DNA from: Litoditis marina
Taxonomy: Eukaryota > Nematoda > Chromadorea > Rhabditida > Rhabditidae
Length of the DNA stretch: 64,000 bases
Assembly: GCA_964036275.1 (NCBI GenBank)
Contig: OZ038439.1
Coordinates: 5,289,912-5,353,911 of the forward strand
Direction: 5' to 3'
Made by a program: the position numbers and the translations under genes. Under the pieces are notes generated by a model. That model saw only the letters and a list, made by a program, of their open reading frames with translations, was not told the origin of the DNA and searched no databases. The number at the start of each line of letters is the position of its first letter. The stretch's first letter is position 1. Shown one piece after another: positions 26,828 through 41,022 of the stretch.

Positions 26828-27607
26828 ATCTCCACTACAACTGAAATGAGATCTTCCCTAAAACCAACTCAGCCCTATATGATGTTTTGGAAACAAAACT
26901 GGTATATTTGAAATCGCCGTATTCTAATTAGTCAGAAACACTATCATTTGTTGTAATATGATTAAACATCTCCGAATTAATAAATCTCCACTACAACTGA
27001 AATGACATCATCCCTAAAACCAACTCAGCCCTATATGATGTTTTGGAAACAAAACTGGTATATTTGAAATCGCCGTATTCTAACTAGTCAGAAACACTAT
27101 CATTTGTTGTAATATGATTAAACATCTCCGAATTAATAAATCTCCACTACAACTGAAATGACATCATCCCTAAAACCAACTTAGCCCTATATGATGTTTT
27201 GGAAACAAAACTGGTATATTTGATATCGCCGTATTCTAACTAGTCAGAAACACTATCATTTGTTGTAATATGATTAAACATCTCCGAATTAATAAATCTC
27301 CACTACAACTGAAATGACATCTTCCCTAAAACCAACTTAGCCCTATATGATGTTTTGGAGACAAAACTGGTATATTTGAAATCGCCGTATTCTAATTAGT
27401 CAGAAACACTATCATTTGTTGTAATATGATTAAACATCTCCGAATTAATAAATCTCCACTACAACTGAAATGACATCATCCCTAAAACCAACTTAGCCCT
27501 ATATGATGTTTTGGAAACAAAACTGGTATATTTGAAATCGCCGTATTCTAATTAGTCAGAAACACTATCATTTTTTGTAATATGATTAAACATCTCCGAA
27601 TTAATAA
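26828..27607 (+). repeat. Unit C core, copy 4 (5 monomers)
   Basis: GAGATCTTCC/CTCAGCCC (26828), CTCAGCCC (26984), TTGATATCGCC (27140), CTTCCC/GGAGAC (27296) and CATTTTTTGTAAT (27452). It lies 1092 bp (7 monomers) after copy 3 and 2964 bp (19 monomers) after copy 2. It retains the CATTTTTTGTAAT monomer that copy 3 lacks, so it cannot be a simple copy of copy 3. It must come from copy 2 or a relative. Confidence 0.85.
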
Positions 27608-29479
27608 ATCTCCACTACAACTGAAATGACATCATCCCTAAAACCAACTTAGCCCTATATGATGTTTTGGAAACAAAACTGGTATATTTGAAATCGCCGT
27701 ATTCTAACTAGTCAGAAACACTATCATTTGTTGTAATATGATTAAACATCTCCGAGTTAATAAATCTCCACTACAACTGAAATGACATCATCCCTAAAAC
27801 CAACTTAGCCCTATATGATGTTTTGGAGACAAAACTGGTATATTTGAAATCTCCGTATTCTAATTAGTCAGAAACACTATCATTTGTTGTAATATGATTA
27901 AACATCTCCGAATTAATAAATCTCCACTACAACTGAAATGACATCATCCCTAAAACCAACTTAGCCCTATATGATGTTTTGGAAACAAAACTGGTATATT
28001 TGAAATCGCCGTATTCTAACTAGTCAGAAACACTATCATTTGTTGTAATATGATTAAACATCTCCGAATTAATAAATCTCCACTACAACTGAAATGACAT
28101 CATCCCTAAAACCAACTTAGCCCTATATGATGTTTTGGAGACAAAACTGGTATATTTGAAATCGCCGTATTCTAATTAGTCAGAAACACTATCATTTGTT
28201 GTAATATGATTAAACATCTCCGAATTAATAAATCTCCACTACAACTGAAATGACATCATCCCTAAAACCAACTTAGCCCTATATGATGTTTTGGAAACAA
28301 AACTGGTATATTTGAAATCGCCGTATTCTAACTAGTCAGAAACACTATCATTTGTTGTAATATGATTAAACATCTCCGAATTAATAAATCTCCACTACAA
28401 CTGAAATGACATCATCCCTAAAACCAACTTAGCCCTATATGATGTTTTGGAGACAAAACTGGTATATTTGAAATCTCCGTATTCTAATTAGTCAGAAACA
28501 CTATCATTTGTTGTAATATGATTAAACATCTTCGAATTAATAAATCTCCACTACAACTGAAATGACATCATCCCTAAAACCAACTTAGCCCTATATGATG
28601 TTTTGGAAACAAAACTGGTATATTTGAAATCGCCGTATTCTAACTAGTCAGAAACACTATCATTTGTTGTAATATGATTAAACATCTCCGAATTAATAAA
28701 TCTCCACTACAACTGAAATGACATCATCCCTAAAACCAACTTAGCCCTATATGATGTTTTGGAGACAAAACTGGTATATTTGAAATCTCCGTATTCTAAT
28801 TAGTCAGAAACACTATCATTTGTTGTAATATGATTAAACATCTCCGAATTAATAAATCTCCACTACAACTGAAATGACATCATCCCTAAAACCAACTTAG
28901 CCCTATATGATGTTTTGGAAACAAAACTGGTATATTTGAAATCGCCGTATTCTAACTAGTCAGAAACACTATCATTTGTTGTAATATGATTAAACATCTC
29001 CGAATTAATAAATCTCCACTACAACTGAAATGACATCATCCCTAAAACCAACTTAGCCCTATATGATGTTTTGGAGACAAAACTGGTATATTTGAAATCT
29101 CCGTATTCTAATTAGTCAGAAACACTATCATTTGTTGTAATATGATTAAACATCTCCGAATTAATAAATCTCCACTACAACTGAAATGACATCATCCCTA
29201 AAACCAACTTAGCCCTATATGATGTTTTGGAAACAAAACTGGTATATTTGAAATCGCCGTATTCTAATTAGGCAGAAACACTATCATTTGTTGTAATATG
29301 ATTAAACATCTCCGAATTAATAAATCTCCACTACAACTGAAATGACATCATCCCTAAAACCAACTTAGCCCTATATGATGTTTTGGAAACAAAACTGGTA
29401 TATTTGAAATCGCCGTATTCTAACTAGTCAGAAACACTATCATTTGTTGTAATATGATTAAACATCTCCGAATTAATAA
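27608..29479 (+). repeat. Alternating two-type (dimer) satellite stretch
   Basis: Twelve monomers, mostly alternating P (GGAAAC, TCGCC, CTAACTAG) and Q (GGAGAC, TCTCC, CTAATTAG), giving a 312-bp period. The alternation is clear at 27608-29167 (P Q P Q-like P Q P Q P Q). It is then broken by an R monomer (GGAAAC, TCGCC, CTAATTAG) at 29168, which has TAGGCAG. Similar P/Q alternation occurs at 22148-23083. Three linked positions (65, 89 and 101) alternate together, so the dimer was amplified as a unit. Confidence 0.85.
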
Positions 29480-32287
29480 ATCTCCACTACAACTGAAATG
29501 ACATCATCCCTAAAACCAACTTAGCCCTATATGATGTTTTGGAGACAAAACTGGTATATTTGAAATCTCCGTATTCTAATTAGTCAGAAACACTATCATT
29601 TGTTGTAATATGATTAAACATCTCCGAATTAATAAATCTCCACTACAACTGAAATGACATCATCCCTAAAACCAACTTAGCCCTATATGATGTTTTGGAA
29701 ACAAAACTGGTATATTTGAAATCGCCGTATTCTAATTAGTCAGAAACACTATCATTTGTTGTAATATGATTAAACATCTCCGAATTAATAAATCTCCACT
29801 ACAACTGAAATGACATCATCCCTAAAACCAACTTAGCCCTATATGATGTTTTGGAAACAAAACTGGTATATTTGAAATCGCCGTATTCTAACTAGTCAGA
29901 AACACTATCATTTGTTGTAATATGATTAAACATCTCCGAATTAATAAATCTCCACTACAACTGAAATGACATCATCCCTAAAACCAACTTAGCCCTATAT
30001 GATGTTTTGGAAACAAAACTGGTATATTTGATATCGCCGTATTCTAACTAGTCAGAAACACTATCATTTGTTGTAATATGATTAAACATCTCCGAATTAA
30101 TAAATCTCCACTACAACTGAAATGACATCATCCCTAAAACCAACTTAGCCCTATATGATGTTTTGGAAACAAAACTGGTATATTTGAAATCGCCGTATTC
30201 TAATTAGTCAGAAACACTATCATTTGTTATAATATGATTAAACATCTCCGAATTAATAAATCTCCACTACAACTGAAATGACATCATCCCTAAAACCAAC
30301 TTAGCCCTATATGATGTTTTGGAGACAAAACTGGTATATTTGAAATCGCCGTATTCTAATTAGTCAGAAACATTATCATTTGTTGTAATATGATTGAACG
30401 TCTCCGAATTAATAAATCTCCACTACAACTGAAATGACATCATCCCTAAAACCAACTTAGCCCTATATGATGTTTTGGAGACAAAACTGGTATATTTGAA
30501 ATCGCCGTATTCTAGTTAGTCAGAAACACTATCATTTGTTGTAATATGATTAAACATCTCCGAATTAATAAATCTCCACTACAACTGAAATGACATCATC
30601 CCTAAAACCAACTTAGCCCTATATGATGTTTTGGAAACAAAACTGGTATATTTGAAATCGCCGTATTCTAATTAGTCAGAAACACTATCATTTGTTATAA
30701 TATGATTAAACATCTCCGAATTAATAAATCTCCACTATAACTGAAATGACATCATCCCTAAAACCAACTTAGCCCTATATGATGTTTTGGAGACAAAACT
30801 GGTATATTTGAAATCGCCGTATTCTAATTAGTCAGAAACATTATCATTTGTTGTAATATGATTGAACATCTCCGAATTAATAAATCTCCACTACAACTGA
30901 AATGACATCATCCCTAAAACCAACTTAGCCCTATACGATGTTTTGGAGACAAAACTGGTATATTTGAAATCGCCGTATTCTAATTAGTCAGAAACACTAT
31001 CATTTGTTGTAATATGATTGAACATCTCCGAATTAATAAATCTCCACTACAACTGAAATGACATCATCCCTAAAACCAACTTAGCCCTATATGATGTTTT
31101 GGAGACAAAACTGGTATATTTGAAATCGCCGTATTCTAATTAGTCAGAAACACTATGATTTGTTGTAATATGATCAAACATCTCCGAATTAATAAATCTC
31201 CACTACAACTGAAATGACATCATCCCTAAAACCAACTTAGCCCTATATGATGTTTTGGAGACAAAACTGGTATATTTGGAATCTCCGTATTCTAATTAGT
31301 CAGAAACACTATCTTTTGTTGTAATATGATTAAACATCTCCGAATTAATAAATCTCCACTACAACTGAAATGACATCATCCCTAAAACCAACTTAGCCCT
31401 ATATGATGTTTTGGAGACAAAACTGGTATATTTGAAATCGCCGTATTCTAATTAGTCAGAAACACTATCATTTGTTGTAATATGATTAAACATCTCCGAA
31501 TTAATAAATCTCCACTACAACTGAAATGACATCATCCCTAAAACCAACTTAGCCCTATATGATGTTTTGGAAACAAAACTGGTATATTTGAAATCGCCGT
31601 ATTCTAATTAGTCAGAAACACTATAATTTGTTGTAATATGATTAAACATCTCCGAATTAATAAATCTCCACTACAACTGAAATGACATCATCCCTAAAAC
31701 CAACTTAGCCCTATATGATGTTTTGGAGACAAAACTGGTAAATTTGAAATCGCCGTATTCTAATTAGTCAGAAACACTATCATTTGTTGTAATATGATTA
31801 AACATCTCCGAATTAATAAATCTCCACTACAACTGAAATGACATCATCCCTAAAACCAACTTAGCCCTATATGATGTTTTGGAGACAAAACTGGTATATT
31901 TGAAATCGCCGTATTCTAATTAGTCAGAAACACTATGATTTGTTGTAATATGATTAAACATCTCCGAATTAATAAATCTCCACTACAACTGAAATGACAT
32001 CATCCCTAAAACCAACTTAGCCCTATATGATGTTTTGGAGACAAAACTGGTATATTTGGAATCTCCGTATTCTAATTAGTCAGAAACACTATCTTTTGTT
32101 GTAATATGATTAAACATCTCCGAATTAATAAATCTTCACTACAACTGAAATGACATCATCCCTAAAACCAACTTAGCCCTATATGATGTTTTGGAGACAA
32201 AACTGGTATATTTGAAATCTCCGTATTCTAATTAGTCAGAAACACTATCATTTGTTGTAATATGATTAAACATCTCCGAATTAATAA
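29480..32287 (+). repeat. Higher-order block D, copy 1
   Basis: Eighteen monomers in a characteristic order that recurs three more times. Markers: TTGATATCGCC (29948), GTTATAATATG (30104), CATTATC with ATTGAACG (30260), TCTAGTTAG (30416), GTTATAATATG (30572), CACTATAACTG with CATTATC (30728) and CTATACGATG (30884). CTATGATTTG (31040), GGAATCTCC with ATCTTTTG (31196), CTATAATTTG (31508), GGTAAATTTG (31664), CTATGATTTG (31820) and GGAATCTCC (31976) follow. AATCTTCAC starts the last monomer (32132). Confidence 0.85.
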
Positions 32288-34627
32288 ATCTCCACTACAA
32301 CTGAAATGACATCATCCCTAAAACCAACTTAGCCCTATATGATGTTTTGGAAACAAAACTGGTATATTTGAAATCGCCGTATTCTAACTAGTCAGAAACA
32401 CTATCATTTGTTGTAATATGATTAAACATCTCCAAATTAATAAATCTCCACTACAACTGAAATGACATCATCCCTAAAACCAACTTAGCCCTATATGATG
32501 TTTTGGAGACAAAACTGGTATATTTGAAATCTCCGTATTCTAATTAGTCAGAAACACTATCATTTGTTGTAATATGATTAAACATCTCCGAATTAATAAA
32601 TCTCCACTACAACTGAAATGACATCATCCCTAAAACCAACTTAGCCCTATATGATGTTTTGGAAACAAAACTGGTATATTTGAAATCGCCGTATTCTAAC
32701 TAGTCAGAAACACTATCATTTGTTGTAATATGATTAAACATCTCCGAATTAATAAATCTCCACTACAACTGAAATGACATCATCCCTAAAACCAACTTAG
32801 CCCTATATGATGTTTTGGAGACAAAACTGGTATATTTGAAATCTCCGTATTCTAATTAGTCAGAAACACTATCATTTGTTGTAATATGATTAAACATCTC
32901 CGAATTAATAAATCTCCACTACAACTGAAATGACATCATCCCTAAAACCAACTTAGCCCTATATGATGTTTTGGAAACAAAACTGGTATATTTGAAATCG
33001 CCGTATTCTAATTAGTCAGAAACACTATCATTTGTTGTAATATGATTAAACATCTCCGAATTAATAAATCTCCACTACAACTGAAATGACATCATCCCTA
33101 AAACCAACTTAGCCCTATATGATGTTTTGGAAACAAAACTGGTATATTTGAAATCGCCGTATTCTAACTAGTCAGAAACACTATCATTTGTTGTAATATG
33201 ATTAAACATCTCCGAATTAATAAATCTCCACTACAACTGAAATGACATCATCCCTAAAACCAACTTAGCCCTATATGATGTTTTGGAGACAAAACTGGTA
33301 TATTTGAAATCTCCGTATTCTAATTAGTCAGAAACACTATCATTTGTTGTAATATGATTAAACATCTCCGAATTAATAAATCTCCACTACAACTGAAATG
33401 ACATCATCCCTAAAACCAACTTAGCCCTATATGATGTTTTGGAAACAAAACTGGTATATTTGAAATCGCCGTATTCTAACTAGTCAGAAACACTATCATT
33501 TGTTGTAATATGATTAAACATCTCCGAATTAATAAATCTCCACTACAACTGAAATGACATCATCCCTAAAACCAACTTAGCCCTATATGATGTTTTGGAG
33601 ACAAAACTGGTATATTTGAAATCTCCGTATTCTAATTAGTCAGAAACACTATCATTTGTTGTAATATGATTAAACATCTCCGAATTAATAAATCTCCACT
33701 ACAACTGAAATGACATCATCCCTAAAACCAACTTAGCCCTATATGATGTTTTGGAAACAAAACTGGTATATTTGAAATCGCCGTATTCTAATTAGTCAGA
33801 AACACTATCATTTGTTGTAATATGATTAAACATCTCCGAATTAATAAATCTCCACTACAACTGAAATGACATCATCCCTAAAACCAACTTAGCCCTATAT
33901 GATGTTTTGGAAACAAAACTGGTATATTTGAAATCGCCGTATTCTAACTAGTCAGAAACACTATCATTTGTTGTAATATGATTAAACATCTCCGAATTAA
34001 TAAATCTCCACTACAACTGAAATGACATCATCCCTAAAACCAACTTAGCCCTATATGATGTTTTGGAGACAAAACTGGTATATTTGAAACCTCCGTATTC
34101 TAATTAGTCAGAAACACTATCATTTGTTGTAATATGATTAAACATCTCCGAATTAATAAATCTCCACTACAACTGAAATGACATCATCCCTAAAACCAAC
34201 TTAGCCCTATATGATGTTTTGGAAACAAAACTGGTATATTTGAAATCGCCGTATTCTAACTAGTCAGAAACACTATCATTTGTTGTAATATGATTAAACA
34301 TATCCGAATTAATAAATCTCCACTACAACTGAAATGACATCATCCCTAAAACCAACTTAGCCCTATATGATGTTTTGGAGACAAAACTGGTATATTTGAA
34401 ATCTCCGTATTCTAATTAGTCAGAAACACTATCATTTGTTGTAATATGATTAAACATCTCCGAATTAATAAATCTCCACTACAACTGAAATGACATCATC
34501 CCTAAAACCAACTTAGCCCTATATGATGTTTTGGAAACAAAACTGGTATATTTGAAATCGCCGTATTCTAATTAGTCAGAAACACTATCATTTGTTGTAA
34601 TATGATTAAACATCTCCGAATTAATAA
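32288..34627 (+). repeat. Pentameric higher-order array (3 x 780 bp)
   Basis: Three consecutive five-monomer units with the order P Q P Q R, at 32288-33067, 33068-33847 and 33848-34627. P is GGAAAC/TCGCC/CTAACTAG, Q is GGAGAC/TCTCC/CTAATTAG and R is GGAAAC/TCGCC/CTAATTAG. The first two units appear nearly identical (CTCCAAATT in the first is a private change). The third has GAAACCTCC (34004) and CATATCCG (34160). Those two private changes are repeated in the monomers at 34628 and 34784, so duplication continued to the right. Confidence 0.88.
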
Positions 34628-37278
34628 ATCTCCACTACAACTGAAATGACATCATCCCTAAAACCAACTTAGCCCTATATGATGTTTTGGAGACAAAACT
34701 GGTATATTTGAAACCTCCGTATTCTAATTAGTCAGAAACACTATCATTTGTTGTAATATGATTAAACATCTCCGAATTAATAAATCTCCACTACAACTGA
34801 AATGACATCATCCCTAAAACCAACTTAGCCCTATATGATGTTTTGGAAACAAAACTGGTATATTTGAAATCGCCGTATTCTAACTAGTCAGAAACACTAT
34901 CATTTGTTGTAATATGATTAAACATATCCGAATTAATAAATCTCCACTACAACTGAAATGACATCATCCCTAAAACCAACTTAGCCCTATATGATGTTTT
35001 GGAAACAAAACTGGTATATTTGAAATCGCCGTATTCTAATTAGTCAGAAACACTATCATTTGTTGTAATATGATTAAACATCTCCGAATTAATAAATCTC
35101 CACTACAACTGAAATGACATCATCCCTAAAACCAACTTAGCCCTATATGATGTTTTGGAAACAAAACTGGTATATTTGAAATCGCCGTATTCTAACTAGT
35201 CAGAAACACTATCATTTGTTGTAATATGATTAAACATCTCCGAATTAATAAATCTCCACTACAACTGAAATGACATCATCCCTAAAACCAACTTAGCCCT
35301 ATATGATGTTTTGGAGACAAAACTGGTATATTTGAAATCTCCGTATTCTAATTAGTCAGAAACACTATCGTTTGTTGTAATATGATTAAACATCTCCGAA
35401 TTAATAAATCTCCACTACAACTGAAATGACATCATCCCTAAAACCACTTAGCCCTATATGATGTTTTGGAAACAAAACTGGTATATTTGAAATCGCCGTA
35501 TTCTAACTAGTCAGAAACACTATCATTTGTTGTAATATGATTAAACATCTCCGAATTAATAAATCTCCACTACAACTGAAATGACATCATCCCTAAAACC
35601 AACTTAGCCCTATATGATGTTTTGGAGACAAAACTGGTATATTTGAAATCTCCGTATTCTAATTAGTCAGAAACACTATCATTTGTTGTAATATGATTAA
35701 ACATCTCCGAATTAATAAATCTCCACTACAACTGAAATGACATCATCCCTAAAACCAACTTAGCCCTATATGATGTTTTGGAAACAAAACTGGTATATTT
35801 GAAATCGCCGTATTCTAACTAGTCAGAAACACTATCATTTGTTGTAATATGATTAAACATCTCCGAATTAATAAATCTCCACTACAACTGAAATGACATC
35901 ATCCCTAAAACCAACTTAGCCCTATATGATGTTTTGGAGACAAAACTGGTATATTTGAAATCTCCGTATTCTAATTAGTCAGAAACACTATCATTTGTTG
36001 TAATATGATTAAACATCTCCGAATTAATAAATCTCCACTACAACTGAAATGACATCATCCCTAAAACCAACTTAGCCCTATATGATGTTTTGGAAACAAA
36101 ACTGGTATATTTGAAATCGCCGTATTCTAATTAGTCAGAAACACTATCATTTGTTGTAATATGATTAAACATCTCCGAATTAATAAATCTCCACTACAAC
36201 TGAAATGACATCATCCCTAAAACCAACTTAGCCCTATATGATGTTTTGGAAACAAAACTGGTATATTTGAAATCGCCGTATTCTAACTAGTCAGAAACAC
36301 TATCATTTGTTGTAATATGATTAAACATCTCCGAATTAATAAATCTCCACTACAACTGAAATGACATCATCCCTAAAACCAACTTAGCCCTATATGATGT
36401 TTTGGAGACAAAACTGGTATATTTGAAATCTCCGTATTCTAATTAGTCAGAAACACTATCATTTGTTGTAATATGATTAAACATCTCCGAATTAATAAAT
36501 CTCCACTACAACTGAAATGACATCATCCCTAAAACCAACTTAGCCCTATATGATGTTTTGGAAACAAAACTGGTATATTTGAAATCGCCGTATTCTAATT
36601 AGTCAGAAACACTATCATTTGTTGTAATATGATTAAACATCTCCGAATTAATAAATCTCCACTACAACTGAAATGACATCATCCCTAAAACCAACTTAGC
36701 CCTATATGATGTTTTGGAAACAAAACTGGTATATTTGAAATCGCCGTATTCTAACTAGTCAGAAACACTATCATTTGTTGTAATATGATTAAACATCTCC
36801 GAATTAATAAATCTCCACTACAACTGAAATGACATCATCCCTAAAACCAACTTAGCCCTATATGATGTTTTGGAAACAAAACTGGTATATTTGAAATCTC
36901 CGTATTCTAATTAGTCAGAAACACTATCATTTGTTGTAATATGATTAAACATCTCCGAATTAATAAATCTCCACTACAACTGAAATGACATCATCCCTAA
37001 AACCAACTTAGCCCTATATGATGTTTTGGAAACAAAACTGGTATATTTGAAATCGCCGTATTCTAATTAGTCAGAAACACTATCATTTGTTGTAATATGA
37101 TTAAACATCTCCGAATTAATAAATCTCCACTACAACTGAAATGACATCATCCCTAAAACCAACTTAGCCCTATATGATGTTTTGGAAACAAAACTGGTAT
37201 ATTTGAAATCGCCGTATTCTAACTAGTCAGAAACACTATCATTTGTTGTAATATGATTAAACATCTCCGAATTAATAA
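34628..37278 (+). repeat. Irregular P/Q/R satellite stretch
   Basis: Seventeen monomers of the same three types as the pentamer array but in less regular order: Q P R, then P Q P Q P Q R, P Q R, and so on. The monomer at 35408 is 155 bp because of AAACCACTTAG near 35446 (one A lost). That deletion is not copied elsewhere in the window. ATCGTTTG near 35370 is another private change. No gene is present. Confidence 0.8.
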
Positions 37279-39930
37279 ATCTCCACTACAACTGAAATGA
37301 CATCATCCCTAAAACCAACTTAGCCCTATATGATGTTTTGGAGACAAAACTGGTATATTTGAAATCTCCGTATTCTAATTAGTCAGAAACACTATCATTT
37401 GTTGTAATATGATTAAACATCTCCGAATTAATAAATCTCCACTACAACTGAAATGACATCATCCCTAAAACCAACTTAGCCCTATATGATGTTTTGGAAA
37501 CAAAACTGGTATATTTGAAATCGCCGTATTCTAATTAGTCAGAAACACTATCATTTGTTGTAATATGATTAAACATCTCCGAATTAATAAATCTCCACTA
37601 CAACTGAAATGACATCATCCCTAAAACCAACTTAGCCCTATATGATGTTTTGGAAACAAAACTGGTATATTTGAAATCGCCGTATTCTAACTAGTCAGAA
37701 ACACTATCATTTGTTGTAATATGATTAAACATCTCCGAATTAATAAATCTCCACTACAACTGAAATGACATCATCCCTAAAACCAACTTAGCCCTATATG
37801 ATGTTTTGGAAACAAAACTGGTATATTTGATATCGCCGTATTCTAACTAGTCAGAAACACTATCATTTGTTGTAATATGATTAAACATCTCCGAATTAAT
37901 AAATCTCCACTACAACTGAAATGACATCATCCCTAAAACCAACTTAGCCCTATATGATGTTTTGGAAACAAAACTGGTATATTTGAAATCGCCGTATTCT
38001 AATTAGTCAGAAACACTATCATTTGTTATAATATGATTAAACATCTCCGAATTAATAAATCTCCACTACAACTGAAATGACATCATCCCTAAAACCAACT
38101 TAGCCCTATATGATGTTTTGGAGACAAAACTGGTATATTTGAAATCGCCGTATTCTAATTAGTCAGAAACATTATCATTTGTTGTAATATGATTGAACAT
38201 CTCCGAATTAATAAATCTCCACTACAACTGAAATGACATCATCCCTAAAACCAACTTAGCCCTATATGATGTTTTGGAGACAAAACTGGTATATTTGAAA
38301 TCGCCGTATTCTAATTAGTCAGAAACACTATCATTTGTTGTAATATGATTAAACATCTCCGAATTAATAAATCTCCACTACAACTGAAATGACATCATCC
38401 CTAAAACCAACTTAGCCCTATATGATGTTTTGGAAACAAAACTGGTATATTTGAAATCGCCGTATTCTAATTAGTCAGAAACACTATCATTTGTTATAAT
38501 ATGATTAAACATCTCCGAATTAATAAATCTCCACTATAACTGAAATGACATCATCCCTAAAACCAACTTAGCCCTATATGATGTTTTGGAGACAAAACTG
38601 GTATATTTGAAATCGCCGTATTCTAATTAGTCAGAAACATTATCATTTGTTGTAATATGATTGAACATCTCCGAATTAATAAATCTCCACTACAACTGAA
38701 ATGACATCATCCCTAAAACCAACTTAGCCCTATACGATGTTTTGGAGACAAAACTGGTATATTTGAAATCGCCGTATTCTAATTAGTCAGAAACACTATC
38801 ATTTGTTGTAATATGATTAAACATCTCCGAATTAATAAATCTCCACTACAACTGAAATGACATCATCCCTAAAACCAACTTAGCCCTATATGATGTTTTG
38901 GAGACAAAACTGGTATATTTGAAATCGCCGTATTCTAATTAGTCAGAAACACTATGATTTGTTGTAATATGATTAAACATCTCCGAATTAATAAATCTCC
39001 ACTACAACTGAAATGACATCATCCCTAAAACCAACTTAGCCCTATATGATGTTTTGGAGACAAAACTGGTATATTTGGAATCTCCGTATTCTAATTAGTC
39101 AGAAACACTATCTTTTGTTGTAATATGATTAAACATCTCCGAATTAATAAATCTCCACTACAACTGAAATGACATCATCCCTAAAACCAACTTAGCCCTA
39201 TATGATGTTTTGGAGACAAAACTGGTATATTTGAAATCGCCGTATTCTAATTAGTCAGAAACACTATCATTTGTTGTAATATGATTAAACATCTCCGAAT
39301 TAATAAATCTCCACTACAACTGAAATGACATCATCCCTAAAGCCAACTTAGCCCTATATGATGTTTTGGAAACAAAACTGGTATATTTGAAATCGCCGTA
39401 TTCTAATTAGTCAGAAACACTATCATTTGTTGTAATATGATTAAACATCTCCGAATTAATAAATCTCCACTACAACTGAAATGACATCATCCCTAAAACC
39501 AACTTAGCCCTATATGGTGTTTTGGAGACAAAACTGGTATATTTGAAATCGCCGTATTCTAATTAGTCAGAAACACTATGATTTGTTGTAATATGATTAA
39601 ACATCTCCGAATTAATAAATCTCCACTACAACTGAAATGACATCATCCCTAAAACCAACTTAGCCCTATATGATGTTTTGGAGACAAAACTGGTATATTT
39701 GGAATCTCCGTATTCTAATTAGTCAGAAACACTATCTTTTGTTGTAATATGATTAAACATCTCCGAATTAATAAATCTCCACTACAACTGAAATGACATC
39801 ATCCCTAAAACCAACTTAGCCCTATATGATGTTTTGGAGACAAAACTGGTATATTTGAAATCTCCGTATTCTAATTAGTCAGAAACACTATCATTTGTTG
39901 TAATATGATCAAACATCTCCTAATTAATAA
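37279..39930 (+). repeat. Higher-order block D, copy 2
   Basis: Seventeen monomers following 29480-32287: TTGATATCGCC (37747), GTTATAATATG (37903), CATTATC/ATTGAAC (38059), GTTATAATATG (38371), CACTATAACTG (38527), CTATACGATG (38683), CTATGATTTG (38839), GGAATCTCC (38995) and a second pair at 39463/39619. It lacks one monomer, equivalent to 31664. CTATACGATG lies 7799 bp after that of copy 1, i.e. 50 monomers minus the 35446 deletion. Private changes are AAAGCCAAC and CTATATGGTG. The last monomer (39775) ends CTCCTAATT, as in copy 3. Confidence 0.85.
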
Positions 39931-41022
39931 ATCTCCACTACAACTGATATGACATCATCCCTAAAACCAACTTAGCCCTATATGATGTTTTGGAGACAAA
40001 ACTGGTATATTTGAAATCGCCGTATTCTAATTAGTCAGAAACACTATCATTTGTTGTAATATGATTAAACATCTCCGAATTAATAAATCTCCACTACAAC
40101 TGAAATGACATCATCCCTAAAACCAACTTAGCCCTATATGATGTTTTGGAGACAAAACTGGTATATTTGAAATCGCCGTATTCTAATTAGTCAGAAACAC
40201 TATGATTTGTTGTAATATGATTAAACATCTCCGAATTAATAAATCTCCACTACAACTGAAATGACACCATCCCTAAAACCAACTTAGCCCTATATGATGT
40301 TTTGGAGACAAAACTGGTATATTTGAAATCGCCGTATTCTAACTAGTCAGAAACACTATCATTTGTTGTAATATGATTAAACATCTCCGAATTAATAAAT
40401 CTCCACTACAACTGAAATGACATCATCCCTAAAACCAACTTAGCCCTATATGATGTTTTGGAGACAAAACTGGTATATTTGAAATCGCCGTATTCTAATT
40501 AGTCAGAAACACTATGATTTGTTGTAATATGATTAAACATCTCCGAATTAATAAATCTCCACTACAACTGAAATGACATCATCCCTAAAACCAACTTAGC
40601 CCTATATGATGTTTTGGAGACAAAACTGGTATATTTGAAATCGCCGTATTCTAACTAGTCAGAAACACTATCATTTGTTGTAATATGATTAAACATCTCC
40701 GAATTAATAAATCTCCACTACAACTGAAATGACATCATCCCTAAAACCAACTTAGCCCTATATGATGTTTTGGAGACAAAACTGGTATATTTGAAATCTC
40801 CGTATTCTAATTAGTCAGAAACACTATCATTTGTTGTAATATGATTAAACATCTCCGAATTAATAAATCTCCACTACAACTGAAATGACATCATCCCTAA
40901 AACCAACTTAGCCCTATATGATGTTTTGGAAACAAAACTGGTATATTTGAAATCGCCGTATTCTAACTAGTCAGAAACACTATCATTTGTTGTAATATGA
41001 TTAAACATCTCCGAATTAATAA

